Positions 52,869 through 61,210 of a DNA stretch of 64,000 bases are shown in pieces. The stretch is taken from assembly GCF_026236535.1 (NCBI RefSeq), contig NZ_JAHTMW010000009.1, positions 186,001-250,000 on the forward strand. The letters run 5' to 3'. The translations under genes were made by a program, and so were the position numbers. Source of the DNA: Streptomyces sp. SKN60 (lineage in GTDB: Bacteria > Actinomycetota > Actinomycetes > Streptomycetales > Streptomycetaceae). Numbering within the stretch: position 1 is the first letter of the stretch; every line of letters starts with the position of its first letter. Below the pieces are notes generated by a model. It saw only the letters and a program-made list of their open reading frames with translations, searched no databases and had not been told where the DNA came from.

Positions 52869-52874
52869 TATGAT
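52869..52874 (+). promoter_or_regulatory. candidate -10 of the DUF397 gene
   Basis: TATGAT differs from the consensus TATAAT at one base and lies 17 bp after the weak -35 ATGCAG. It would give a leader of about 40 bases. Confidence 0.45.
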
Positions 52875-52918
52875 CCGAGGAAGTTGACACCTGCACCAAT
52901 CATCTCGGGGAGCTACCA

Positions 52919-53161
52919 GTGCATCACGCGCACCACGCGTACAACGGCATGGCGGCCACGGAGCTTCGTGGTGTCGTGTGGCAGAAGAGCCGGCACAGCA
53001 ACTCCCAGGGGTCCTGCGTGGAGTTCGCCAAGCTGCCCGGCGGCGATGTCGCGGTGCGCAATTCCCGGCACCCCGACGGACCCGCGCTCGTCTACACGCC
53101 CGCCGAGATCGAGGCGCTGCTCGCGGGCGTCAAGGACGGGGAGTTCGACCACCTGGTGTAG
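52919..53161 (+). CDS. DUF397-domain protein
   Basis: An 80-residue protein with the DUF397 pattern: VVWQKSRHSNSQGSCVEFA, then VAVRNSRHPDGPALVYTPAE and a C-terminal LLAGVKDGEFD. Such proteins pair with XRE/DUF5753 regulators in Streptomyces (the WhiJ type) and are thought to modulate them. GTG start with GGGGAG upstream. The XRE regulator and an RsbW-like ATPase lie just downstream. Confidence 0.9.
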   Translation: MHHAHHAYNGMAATELRGVVWQKSRHSNSQGSCVEFAKLPGGDVAVRNSRHPDGPALVYTPAEIEALLAGVKDGEFDHLV

Positions 53162-53178
53162 GAACGTCCGCGGACGAG

Positions 53179-53214
53179 GGAGGGCCCCGGTGGCGACCGC
53201 CACCGGGGCCCTCC
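53179..53214. terminator. terminator after the DUF397 gene
   Basis: A perfect 17-bp stem, 53179–53195 with 53198–53214, separated by only two bases (about four unpaired in practice). It lies between convergent genes and can serve both. Confidence 0.85.
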
Positions 53215-53230
53215 CCTCATGTCACGACTC

Positions 53231-53746
53231 TCACTCCGGACCCAGCCGGAACAGCGCCCACACCACCTTGCCCTGCAGCGTGCCGGCCAGCGGGTGCCAG
53301 CCCCAGCCGTCGGCGAACGACTCCACCAGGAACAGCCCGCGGCCCGACTCGGCGGCGAAGTCCTCCTCGCTGCTCCGTGCCTCCGGGCTCTCCCGGCTGG
53401 GGTCGCGCACGGCGCACACCAGGCGCGAGGCCCAGCGCATCAGGTGCAGGCGGACGGGCGGATTCAGGCCTTCCTCGGCGGCCGAGGTCATGGCCGGATC
53501 GGTCCCCGCGGGCACCGCGTGGCGCAGCGCGTTGGTGACGAGCTCGGAGACGACGAGGGCGACGTCGTCGAAACGGTCGGTGAGATCCCAGTTGTGGAGC
53601 GTCTGACTGGTGAACTTCCGGGCGCCGCGCACCGCTTCGTAGCGGGGCGGAAGGGCGCAGGAGGCCGAGTTCGACACGGTCGCGGGATCGATCGGCGGAA
53701 GCCCCTGCCGTAACGGCTCGAGCATGGTCGATCCATTCGGTCCCAT
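53231..53746 (-). CDS. RsbW/SpoIIAB-like ATP-binding protein
   Basis: A 171-residue GHKL ATPase of the HATPase_c_2 type: N-box VALVVSELVTNALRHA, then RLVCAVRDPSRESPEA (G1) and ESGRGLFLVESFADGWGW (G2). Proteins of this group are anti-sigma or regulatory kinases; in WhiJ-like loci they accompany XRE and DUF397 proteins. GGGAG lies 8 bases before the ATG at 53746. It is divergent from the XRE gene. Confidence 0.85.
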   Translation of the reverse strand: MGPNGSTMLEPLRQGLPPIDPATVSNSASCALPPRYEAVRGARKFTSQTLHNWDLTDRFDDVALVVSELVTNALRHAVPAGTDPAMTSAAEEGLNPPVRLHLMRWASRLVCAVRDPSRESPEARSSEEDFAAESGRGLFLVESFADGWGWHPLAGTLQGKVVWALFRLGPE

Positions 53747-53863
53747 GCGAGGCACTCCCGGGAATCGCGGCGGTGGTGCGACAAAGGCGGTGCGACAACG
53801 GTGCGGCAGCACGCGTGAGTACGCGGCTGCGCGAGCACCATGGTTCCGGAGGCGACCAAGGGA

Positions 53864-53886
53864 TGCAAGGGCAGATGCACGTGCAC
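53864..53886 (-). promoter_or_regulatory. shared operator-like element, copy 2 (between the ATPase and XRE genes)
   Basis: Read on the minus strand it begins GTGCACGTGCATCTGC, identical to copy 1 at 52828, then CCTTGCA. It is oriented towards the ATPase gene, as copy 1 is towards the DUF397 gene. The rest of the 53747–54072 spacer holds no gene. Confidence 0.6.
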
Positions 53887-54072
53887 GCGCCGGACCTGTC
53901 CGTCCCCGTGCCGATTCTGTGCATAAGTCGTCCCCGGACGCGGCCGGGGCTGCCCGGAACCCGCCCTCTATCCGTAATCGAATGTGTACGCGCTGAAGCG
54001 TTTAGTGGCAGAATCCGGGGCTCGACGGGGGCTCGACAGCGAGAGCAGCACCGTGAAGGGGAGGCTGGAGCC

Positions 54073-54945
54073 GTGACGGCAGGCGAATCGAGCGGGGCGA
54101 GCGGAAGTGTGGTGCGCCGCATACTGCTTGGCTCCCAGTTGAGGCGACTGCGCGAATCGCGTGGCATCACCCGGGAAGCCGCCGGTTACTCGATCCGGGC
54201 GTCCGAATCCAAGATCAGCCGTATGGAGTTGGGAAGGGTGAGCTTCAAGGCCAGGGACGTCGAGGATCTGCTCACGCTCTACGGGGTGTGCGACGACGCC
54301 GAGCGCGGCTCGCTGCTCGGCCTGGCCCGCGAGGCCAACGTGGCCGGCTGGTGGCACAGCTTCGGCGACGTGCTGCCCGGCTGGTTCCAGACGTACATCG
54401 GCCTCGAAGGCGCCGCCTCCCTCATCCGTATCTATGAAGTGCAGTTCGTCCACGGCCTGTTGCAGACCGAGGCGTACGCCCACGCCGTCGTCTCCCGCGG
54501 CATGCCGGGCGCCCCGTGCGCCGAGATCGACCGCCGGGTCGCGCTCCGCCTGGAGCGCCAGAAGGTGCTCGTCTCCGAGAACGCCCCGCATCTGCACGCC
54601 GTCCTCGACGAGGCCGCACTGCGCCGCCCGTACGGCGACCGGGCCGTGATGCAGGGCCAGTTGCGGCATCTCATCGAGATCTCCGAACACCCGAACGTGA
54701 CGCTCCAGGTGATGCCCTTCAGCTACGGCGGCCACGCGGGCGAGAGCGGCGCCTTCACCATGCTCAGCTTCCCCGAGTCCGACCTGTCCGACGTCGTCTA
54801 CCTGGAACAGCTGACCAGCGCCCTCTACCTCGACAAACGCGAGGAGGTCGGGCAGTACGGCCGGGTCATGGAGCGCCTCCAGAAGGACAGCCCCGATCCC
54901 GCCGAAAGCCGTGATCTTCTCCGAGGACTCCTTCAACTCGGCTGA
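54073..54945 (+). CDS. XRE-family regulator with DUF5753 (WhiJ-like)
   Basis: A 290-residue protein. The N-terminal helix-turn-helix reads LRRLRESRGITREAAGYSIR, then SESKISRMELGRVSFKARD. The C-terminal DUF5753 region begins near GWWHSFGDVLPGWFQTYIGL and includes QTEAYAHAVV, plus VTLQVMPFSYGGHAG. This is the WhiJ type that partners with DUF397 proteins and affects development or antibiotic production in Streptomyces. GTG start; GGGGAGG is upstream. It probably binds the 52828/53864 element. Confidence 0.9.
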   Translation: MTAGESSGASGSVVRRILLGSQLRRLRESRGITREAAGYSIRASESKISRMELGRVSFKARDVEDLLTLYGVCDDAERGSLLGLAREANVAGWWHSFGDVLPGWFQTYIGLEGAASLIRIYEVQFVHGLLQTEAYAHAVVSRGMPGAPCAEIDRRVALRLERQKVLVSENAPHLHAVLDEAALRRPYGDRAVMQGQLRHLIEISEHPNVTLQVMPFSYGGHAGESGAFTMLSFPESDLSDVVYLEQLTSALYLDKREEVGQYGRVMERLQKDSPDPAESRDLLRGLLQLG

Positions 54946-55039
54946 TACGTCAGTACGATGACGGGACATCAGTGAGACGGCTGTGACTCTGCAGCCGTCC
55001 GTGCCGAAGTCCGCCACCGCGGGTTAGGGGTCTCGTTCC

Positions 55040-56524
55040 ATGGCGTCTGCTCAGTCCTCGGACCACTCGGACTACTTCACCGAACTGGCGCACCAGTACA
55101 TCGACGGCGAGTGGAAGCCCGGCAGCGGATCCTGGGACATCATCGACTTCAATCCGTACACCGGGGAGAAGCTCGCCGCGATCACCGTCGCGACCGCCGC
55201 CGAGGTCGACAACGCCTACCGCGCCGCCGAGCGCGCCCAGGCCGAGTGGGCCGAGACCAACCCGTACACCCGGCGGCTCGTCTTCGAGCGGGCGCTGCGG
55301 ATCGTCGAGGAGCGCGAGGAGGAGATCGCCGAGGCGATCGTCGCCGAGCTCGGCGGCACCCGCCTCAAGGCGGGCTTCGAGCTGCACCTGGCGAAGGAGT
55401 TCCTGCGCGAGGCGATCCAGGTCGCGCTCCGCCCCGAGGGCAGCATCCTGCCCTCGCCGGTGGACGGCAAGGAGAACCGCGTCTACCGCCTGCCGGTCGG
55501 CGTCATCGGCGTCATCTCGCCCTTCAACTTCCCCTTCCTCCTCTCCATCAAGTCCGTCGCGCCCGCCCTCGCGCTCGGCAACGCGGTGGTCCTCAAGCCG
55601 CACCAGAACACCCCGATCTGCGGCGGCACCCTGGTCGCCAAGGTGCTGGAGGAGGCGGGCCTGCCGGCCGGTCTGCTCAACGTGGTCGTCACCGACATCG
55701 CCGAGATCGGCGACGCGCTGCTCACCCACCCGGTCCCGAAGGTCATCTCCTTCACCGGCTCCGACCGCACCGGCCAGCACGTGGCCACCGTCTGCGCCCA
55801 GCACTTCAAGCACGCGGTGCTCGAACTCGGCGGCAACAGCGCCCTGATCGTCCTCGACGACGCCGACGTCGACTACGCGGTCGACGCGGCCGTCTTCAGC
55901 CGCTTCGTGCACCAGGGCCAGGTCTGCATGGCCGCCAACCGCATCCTGGTGGACCGCACCCTGGAGGCGGAGTTCACCGAGAAGTTCGTCGCCAAGGTGA
56001 AGACCCTGCGGGTCGGCGACCCGGCCGACCCGGCCACCCACATCGGCCCGCTCATCAACGCCCAGCAGGCGGAAGCGGTGGCCTCGGTCGTCGAGCAGAC
56101 CGTGGCGGGCGGCGCGACCGCGCTGCTGCGCGGCACGGTCGACGGCAGCCTGGTCTCCCCGACCGTGCTCACCGGCATCGCCGCCGACGCGCCGGTCCTC
56201 AGCCAGGAGATCTTCGGCCCGGTGGCCCTGGTCATCCCGTTCGACGGCGAGGACGAGGCCGTACGGATCGCCAACGACACCCCGTACGGCCTGAGCGGCG
56301 CCGTGCACACCGGCAACGTCGAGCGCGGCGTCCGGGTCGCCAAGCGGATCCACACCGGCATGATCCACATCAACGACGGCACCGTGCACGACGAGCCGAT
56401 CGTCCCCTTCGGCGGCGAGAAGCAGTCGGGCATCGGCCGGCTCAACGGCGAGGCGATGGTCGAGGCCTTCACCACCCGGAAGTGGATCTCGATCCAGCAC
56501 GGACGCAGCCGGTTCCCGTTCTAG
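55040..56524 (+). CDS. NAD(P)-dependent aldehyde dehydrogenase
   Basis: A 494-residue ALDH with the full catalytic set: VISPFNFPF with the oxyanion Asn, the activating Glu262 (ELGGNSA) and nucleophile Cys296 (GQVCMAANR). It oxidises an aldehyde to the acid; resemblance to benzaldehyde/vanillin-type dehydrogenases (PFNFPF, GGEKQSGIGR) is suggestive but the substrate is not certain. It stands alone, with TACGAT upstream as a possible -10. A palindrome and promoter for the next gene follow. Confidence 0.9.
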   Translation: MASAQSSDHSDYFTELAHQYIDGEWKPGSGSWDIIDFNPYTGEKLAAITVATAAEVDNAYRAAERAQAEWAETNPYTRRLVFERALRIVEEREEEIAEAIVAELGGTRLKAGFELHLAKEFLREAIQVALRPEGSILPSPVDGKENRVYRLPVGVIGVISPFNFPFLLSIKSVAPALALGNAVVLKPHQNTPICGGTLVAKVLEEAGLPAGLLNVVVTDIAEIGDALLTHPVPKVISFTGSDRTGQHVATVCAQHFKHAVLELGGNSALIVLDDADVDYAVDAAVFSRFVHQGQVCMAANRILVDRTLEAEFTEKFVAKVKTLRVGDPADPATHIGPLINAQQAEAVASVVEQTVAGGATALLRGTVDGSLVSPTVLTGIAADAPVLSQEIFGPVALVIPFDGEDEAVRIANDTPYGLSGAVHTGNVERGVRVAKRIHTGMIHINDGTVHDEPIVPFGGEKQSGIGRLNGEAMVEAFTTRKWISIQHGRSRFPF

Positions 56525-56555
56525 CGCGCGTCACGCGGAGGGTCACGCGGAGGAG

Positions 56556-56584
56556 GGATCTAGGGCCGAATCTGTCCTAGATCC
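56556..56584. promoter_or_regulatory. inverted repeat and promoter before the DinB gene
   Basis: GGATCTAGG (56556–56564) is mirrored by CCTAGATCC (56576–56584) over an 11-base gap. TAACGT at 56587–56592 is a possible -10 just downstream, so the repeat would overlap the -35 and act as an operator. Confidence 0.45.
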
Positions 56585-56651
56585 TCCCTAACGTGGTCCG
56601 TGTCGAGAACGAAGGCCGTCCGCACGGCGGGCGCTACGAAAGGCGGCAGTC

Positions 56652-57191
56652 ATGGTTGCTCTGGTCCCCGCGGAGAAGCCCGGCGACGAGCGCGGCGCGC
56701 TCCTCAACTTCATCGAGGCCCAGCGCGCCGCGATCGTCCGGGCGTCCTTCGGCCTCACCGACGAGCAGGCGGCGAGCCGCCCCAGCGCGAGCGAGCTCAG
56801 CCTCTCCGGCCTGATCAAGCACGTCGCGGAGGCCGAGCTCAACTGGCTGCGGATGGCGCAGCAGCAGCCGAACGAACTGCGCCGGGACGAGTCGACCTGG
56901 CACGAGAGCTTCGTGCTCGTGGGCGGGGAGACCGTCGCCGGGACGGTGGCCTTCCTGGAGCGGGTGGCGAAGGAGACGGAGGAGTTCGTCCGGACCGTGC
57001 CCAGCCTGGACGACACCTTCCCGCTGCCCGACAAGCCGTGGTTCCCGAAGGACGGCCGGGTCTCGGTCCGCTGGATGCTGCTCCACCTGATCCAGGAGAC
57101 GGGCCGGCACGCCGGGCACGCGGACATCATCCGCGAGTCGCTCGACGGCAAGGGCTCCTTCGAGCTGATCGAGCTGGAGAGCAAGGTGTAG
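56652..57191 (+). CDS. DinB-like (DUF664) metal-binding protein
   Basis: A 179-residue four-helix-bundle protein of the DinB/YfiT type. The metal-ligand histidines are in LIKHVAEAE and in LLHLIQETGRHAGHADIIRE, the family hallmark. Such proteins include thiol-dependent transferases that use mycothiol or bacillithiol. AAAGGCGG is the ribosome site. It precedes the PadR gene by 53 bases and may share its transcript. Confidence 0.85.
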   Translation: MVALVPAEKPGDERGALLNFIEAQRAAIVRASFGLTDEQAASRPSASELSLSGLIKHVAEAELNWLRMAQQQPNELRRDESTWHESFVLVGGETVAGTVAFLERVAKETEEFVRTVPSLDDTFPLPDKPWFPKDGRVSVRWMLLHLIQETGRHAGHADIIRESLDGKGSFELIELESKV

Positions 57192-57211
57192 CCGAAGACA
57201 CCGAGGACCTA

Positions 57212-57233
57212 CCCTGGTCGAAATTGACCAGGG
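57212..57233. promoter_or_regulatory. PadR operator candidate 1
   Basis: CCCTGGTC and GACCAGGG flank a 6-base centre, with core GTCGAAATTGAC. It overlaps the region just before the PadR start and resembles the two sites upstream of the ABC genes. Confidence 0.55.
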
Positions 57234-57244
57234 AGGTCCGTGGG

Positions 57245-57856
57245 ATGTCGGCGATCCGCCTTCTCGTTCTGGGCGCGGTCAAGCAGCACGGCCGCGCCCA
57301 CGGCTATCAGGTGCGCAACGACCTGGAGTACTGGGGCGCGCACGAGTGGTCCAACGCCAAGCCGGGCTCGATCTACCACGCGCTGAAGCAGATGGCGAAG
57401 CAGGGACTGCTCGTCGCCGACGAGATCGCGCCGAGCACGGCCGGCGGGCCGCCGAGGGTCGAGTACGAGATCACGGACGCGGGCCGCGAGGAGTTCCTGC
57501 GGCTCCTCCGGGAGGCGCTGTCCACGTACGACCAGCAGATGGACGTCCTGTCGGCGGCGGTCGGCTTCATCGTGGACCTGCCGCGCGCGGAGGCGGTCGA
57601 GCTGCTGCGGGCCCGGGTGCGCGGCCTGGACGAGTGGCGGGCCGCGGTGACGGACTACTACACGCCGGAGGGCGGGCCGGGTCAGCTCGGGCACATCGGC
57701 GAGATCATGCACCTCTGGGTGCACTCGGCCGACTCGGGCCGGGAGTGGACCCTCGGTCTGATCGAGCGGATCGAGGGCGGGGCGTATGTGTTCGCGGGCG
57801 AGGGCGAGCCGTTCGTGGGCGTGCTCGCGGAGGGCCAGGAGAACCCCTTCGCATAA
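57245..57856 (+). CDS. PadR-family transcriptional regulator
   Basis: A 203-residue PadR repressor: HGYQVRNDLEYWG, then PGSIYHALKQMAKQGLL in the winged helix, and a C-terminal helical dimerisation domain. PadR proteins usually repress adjacent efflux genes and release on binding a drug-like compound. GGGAGG lies 8 bases before the ATG. Three related palindromes (one before this gene, two before the ABC ATPase) support autoregulation and control of the exporter. Confidence 0.88.
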   Translation: MSAIRLLVLGAVKQHGRAHGYQVRNDLEYWGAHEWSNAKPGSIYHALKQMAKQGLLVADEIAPSTAGGPPRVEYEITDAGREEFLRLLREALSTYDQQMDVLSAAVGFIVDLPRAEAVELLRARVRGLDEWRAAVTDYYTPEGGPGQLGHIGEIMHLWVHSADSGREWTLGLIERIEGGAYVFAGEGEPFVGVLAEGQENPFA

Positions 57857-57865
57857 TTCTGCGTA

Positions 57866-57877
57866 ATCAAGTTTGAC
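57866..57877. promoter_or_regulatory. PadR operator candidate 2
   Basis: ATCAAGTTTGAC matches the palindrome GTCAAATTTGAC at 10 of 12 positions. It lies 10 bases after the PadR stop and 78 bases before the ABC ATPase gene. Confidence 0.45.
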
Positions 57878-57918
57878 TAGCCCCTCGCGGGGGCATATGG
57901 TTCTCCGCTGCGGCAGTG

Positions 57919-57930
57919 GTCAAATTTGAC
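57919..57930. promoter_or_regulatory. PadR operator candidate 3
   Basis: GTCAAATTTGAC is a perfect 12-bp palindrome, 24 bases before the ABC ATPase start and overlapping its probable promoter or leader. Confidence 0.65.
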
Positions 57931-57954
57931 TACGCAGGTATCGGGAGGAAAGGG

Positions 57955-58935
57955 ATGTCGGTGTCAGTGGGTGGCGACGCGATCCTCATGGAAGGCGTGC
58001 GGAAGCGGTACGGAGACGACAAGCAGGCGCTCGACGGCCTCGACCTGACCGTCGCGCGCGGCACGGTGCACGGGCTGCTCGGGCCGAACGGCGCCGGGAA
58101 GACCACGACGGTACGGGTGCTCGCCACCCTGCTCCGCCACGACGAGGGCCTGGTGCGGGTGGCCGGGCACGACGTACGGCGCGAGGCGGGCGAGGTGCGG
58201 CGGCGGATCGGCCTGCTCGGCCAGCACGCGGCCCTCGACGAGGAGTTGTCCGGCCGGCAGAACCTGGAGATGTTCGGGCGCCTCTACCACCTGGGCGCGC
58301 GCGGCGCGGCGGCCCGCGCGGACGCGCTCCTGGAGCGGTTCGGCCTCGCGGACACCGGCCGCAGGCCCGTACGGCAGTACAGCGGCGGCATGCGGCGGCG
58401 GCTCGACCTGGCCGCCTCGCTCATCACGGAGCCGGAGGTGCTGTTCCTGGACGAGCCGACCACCGGCCTCGACCCGCGCGGGCGCGGCGAGGTGTGGGAG
58501 TCCGTGCGCTCCCTGGTCGGCGGAGGTACGACGGTGCTGCTGACCACGCAGTACCTGGAGGAGGCCGACCAGCTCGCCGACCGGATCTCGGTCGTCGACA
58601 GCGGCCGGGTGGTCGCGGACGGCACGCCCGACGAGCTGAAGACCCGGGTCGGCCGGGACCGGATCGACGTGGTCGTACGGGACGGGGCGCGGCTCGACGA
58701 GGCGCTGAACGCGCTGCCGTTCGCCCGCGCCGAGGCGGACGTGGACCGCGACCGGCGGCGGATCAGCGCGCCCGTCGAGGACCGGATGGCCTCGCTCGCC
58801 CTGACCGTACGGGCCCTGGAGGAGGCGGGCATCGAGGCGGAGGACATCGCGCTGCGCCGCCCGACCCTGGACGAGGTGTTCCTGCACCTGACCGGCGGAC
58901 GGCCGGCGGACGAGCGGACGGAGGTGGCCGCATGA
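57955..58935 (+). CDS. DrrA-like ABC exporter ATP-binding protein
   Basis: A 326-residue ATPase: Walker A GPNGAGKT, signature YSGGMRRRL, Walker B VLFLDEPTTGLD and switch TTQYLEEAD. The C-terminal domain is that of the daunorubicin-resistance (DrrA) group. GGAGGAAAGGG lies directly before the ATG; the preceding palindromes suggest PadR control. ATGA overlap couples it to the permease. Confidence 0.92.
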   Translation: MSVSVGGDAILMEGVRKRYGDDKQALDGLDLTVARGTVHGLLGPNGAGKTTTVRVLATLLRHDEGLVRVAGHDVRREAGEVRRRIGLLGQHAALDEELSGRQNLEMFGRLYHLGARGAAARADALLERFGLADTGRRPVRQYSGGMRRRLDLAASLITEPEVLFLDEPTTGLDPRGRGEVWESVRSLVGGGTTVLLTTQYLEEADQLADRISVVDSGRVVADGTPDELKTRVGRDRIDVVVRDGARLDEALNALPFARAEADVDRDRRRISAPVEDRMASLALTVRALEEAGIEAEDIALRRPTLDEVFLHLTGGRPADERTEVAA

Positions 58936-59696
58936 GCGCGGCGTACGTGGTGAGCGACTGCCTGACCATGACCCGGCGGGAGCTGGCGCACTGGGCGCGG
59001 CAGCCGGTGCAGGTCGTGGTCGGCCTGGTCTTCCCGGTGATGATGCTGCTCATGTTCGGCTATCTGGTCGGCGGCGGCCGGGCGGTCGACGGCGACTACG
59101 TCGACTTCCTGGTGCCCGGCATGCTCACCCTGACCATGGTGTTCGGGCTCGAAGGCACGATGACGGCGGTCACCCAGGACCTCGACAAGGGCGTGATCGA
59201 CCGCTTCCGCGCCATGCCGATGACCGACGGCGCGGTCCTCGTCGGCCGGGCGGCCGCCGACATGCTCCAGTCGACCGTGGGCCTGCTGCTGATGATCGGC
59301 GTCGGCTACGCGATCGGCTGGCGGGCGGAGGGCGGCTTCGGCGCCTTCCTGGGCGCCCTTGGGCTGCTGCTCCTGCTGCGCTTCGCGATGCTCTGGATCG
59401 GGATCTTCCTGGCCCTGGTCGCGGGCCGGGCCGAGCTGGTGCAGGCCGTCCAGATCCTGGTCTGGCCGGTCGGCTTCCTCTCCAACGCCTTCGCGGCGCC
59501 CGAGTCGATGCCGGGCTGGCTGGGCGCGTTCGTGGAGTGGAACCCGATGTCGGCGACCGCGACGGCGGTCCGCGAACTGTTCGCGAACCCGGGCGGCGAG
59601 CCGGGCTGGGTGGGCGCCGCGGTGCTGTGGCCGGTGCTGCTCGTCGTGGTCTTCTTCCCGCTGGCGGTACGGAGGTTCGGCCGGCTGGGCAGGTAG
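58932..59696 (+). CDS. DrrB-like ABC-2 exporter permease
   Basis: A 254-residue permease with about six helices and the DrrB-like pattern FLVPGMLTLTMVFG, then FRAMPMTDGAVLVGRAAADM and ILVWPVGFLSNAFAAPESMP. With the ATPase it should export a drug-like compound under PadR control. ATG overlaps the ATPase stop by four bases. Confidence 0.9.
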   Translation: MSAAYVVSDCLTMTRRELAHWARQPVQVVVGLVFPVMMLLMFGYLVGGGRAVDGDYVDFLVPGMLTLTMVFGLEGTMTAVTQDLDKGVIDRFRAMPMTDGAVLVGRAAADMLQSTVGLLLMIGVGYAIGWRAEGGFGAFLGALGLLLLLRFAMLWIGIFLALVAGRAELVQAVQILVWPVGFLSNAFAAPESMPGWLGAFVEWNPMSATATAVRELFANPGGEPGWVGAAVLWPVLLVVVFFPLAVRRFGRLGR

Positions 59697-59730
59697 CGCG
59701 GGGGCAGCACCGGCCCTCTCTCAGTGGTGG

Positions 59731-61152
59731 TCAGTGGTGGAAGGAGGTAGCGGCCTGCTTGTCGTCGGTGAACGGGTGTGGCTGGCGGCGCAGTTCGGGC
59801 AGCAGCCGCTCCAGATCCTCGACGAGCAGGTTCGCGAGGTCCGCCGAGAAGCCGTTGCGGCAGACGATCCGCAGCACCGACAGGTCCTCGCGTTCGGCCG
59901 GGAAGGTGTAGGCGGGCACCAGCCAGCCGGCTTCGCGGAGCCGGCGGGAGACGTCGAAGACGTCGAAGGACGTGACGTCCGGCGCGGTGGTGAAGGCGAA
60001 GACGGGCAGCTGGTCGCCACGGGTGAGGAGGCGGAAGTCGCCCAGGGCCTCGATGCGCCGGGCGAGGTCGGTGGCCACGTCCCGACTGGTCTGCTGGACG
60101 GCCCGGTAGCCGGCCCGGCCGAGCCGCAGGAAGGTGTAGTACTGCGCGACCACCTGGGCGCCGGGTCGGGAGAAGTTGAGGGCGAAGGTCGGCATGTCGC
60201 CGCCCAGGTAGTTGACCCGGAAGACCAGCTCCTCGGGGAGTTCCTCGGGGGAGCGCCACAGCGCCCAGCCGACGCCCGGGTAGACCAGTCCGTACTTGTG
60301 GCCCGAGGTGTTGATGGAGGAGACCCGGGGGAGCCGGAAGTCCCACACCAGGCCCTCGTCGAGGAAGGGCGCGACCATGGCGCCGGAGGCGCCGTCCACG
60401 TGCACCGGCACGTCGATCCCGGTGCGCTCCTGGAGGTCGTCGAGCGCGGCGCAGATCTCGGCGACCGGCTCGTAGGAGCCGTCGAAGGTGGAGCCGAGGA
60501 CGGCGACCACGCCGATGGTGTTCTCGTCGCAGAGCTCGGCGGCGGTGGCCGCGTCCAGGTGGAAGCGGTCGCCCCGCATGGGCACCAGGCGGGCCTCGAC
60601 CTCCCAGAAGTTGCAGAACTTCTCCCAGCAGACCTGCACGTTGACGCCCATCACCAGATTGGGCCGGGCGGCGGGATAGCGGTCGGCGTTCCTCTTCGCC
60701 CAGCGGCGCTTGAGCGCCATGCCGGCCAGCATGCAGGCCTCGCTGGAGCCGGTGGTGGAGCAGCCGACGGTGACGGAGGGGTCGGGGGCGTTCCACAGGT
60801 CGGCGAGCATGGCGACGCAGCGGCGCTCCAGTTCGGCGGTGCGCGGGTACTCGTCCTTGTCGATCATGTTCTTGTCGCGGCACTCGCCCATGAGCACCGC
60901 CGCCTGGGGTTCCATCCAGGTGGTGACGAAGGTGGCGAGGTTGAGCCGGGAGTTGCCGTCGAGCATCAGCTCGTCGTGAACCAGCTGGTAGGCGCTCATC
61001 GGCGCCAGCGGCCCGTCCGGCAGCTTGTGCCGCGGTGGCGCCTCGGTCATGCCGCCGACCGGGTCGGCCTCGCCATAGAACGGGTTGAGGGAGAGGCGGC
61101 GTACGGGTGCGGCGTCGGAGGCGCCGTCGTCGGGTCCCTTGTGCAGCGGCAC
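59731..61152 (-). CDS. gadB: glutamate decarboxylase
   Basis: A 473-residue PLP enzyme of group II decarboxylases. The PLP lysine is Lys286 in SINTSGHKYGL; HVDGASGA and GSSEACMLAG are the usual flanking motifs. It converts glutamate to GABA with consumption of a proton. GTG start with GGAAGGA 8 bases upstream. A ClC-type channel gene lies 58 bases upstream on the same strand, the pairing used for acid resistance in other bacteria. Confidence 0.92.
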   Translation of the reverse strand: MPLHKGPDDGASDAAPVRRLSLNPFYGEADPVGGMTEAPPRHKLPDGPLAPMSAYQLVHDELMLDGNSRLNLATFVTTWMEPQAAVLMGECRDKNMIDKDEYPRTAELERRCVAMLADLWNAPDPSVTVGCSTTGSSEACMLAGMALKRRWAKRNADRYPAARPNLVMGVNVQVCWEKFCNFWEVEARLVPMRGDRFHLDAATAAELCDENTIGVVAVLGSTFDGSYEPVAEICAALDDLQERTGIDVPVHVDGASGAMVAPFLDEGLVWDFRLPRVSSINTSGHKYGLVYPGVGWALWRSPEELPEELVFRVNYLGGDMPTFALNFSRPGAQVVAQYYTFLRLGRAGYRAVQQTSRDVATDLARRIEALGDFRLLTRGDQLPVFAFTTAPDVTSFDVFDVSRRLREAGWLVPAYTFPAEREDLSVLRIVCRNGFSADLANLLVEDLERLLPELRRQPHPFTDDKQAATSFHH

Positions 61153-61210
61153 GGCGGGTTCCTTCCTGTACGTACGGGGGCAGGGGCGGGCAGGGGCGGG
61201 CGGGGGCGGC

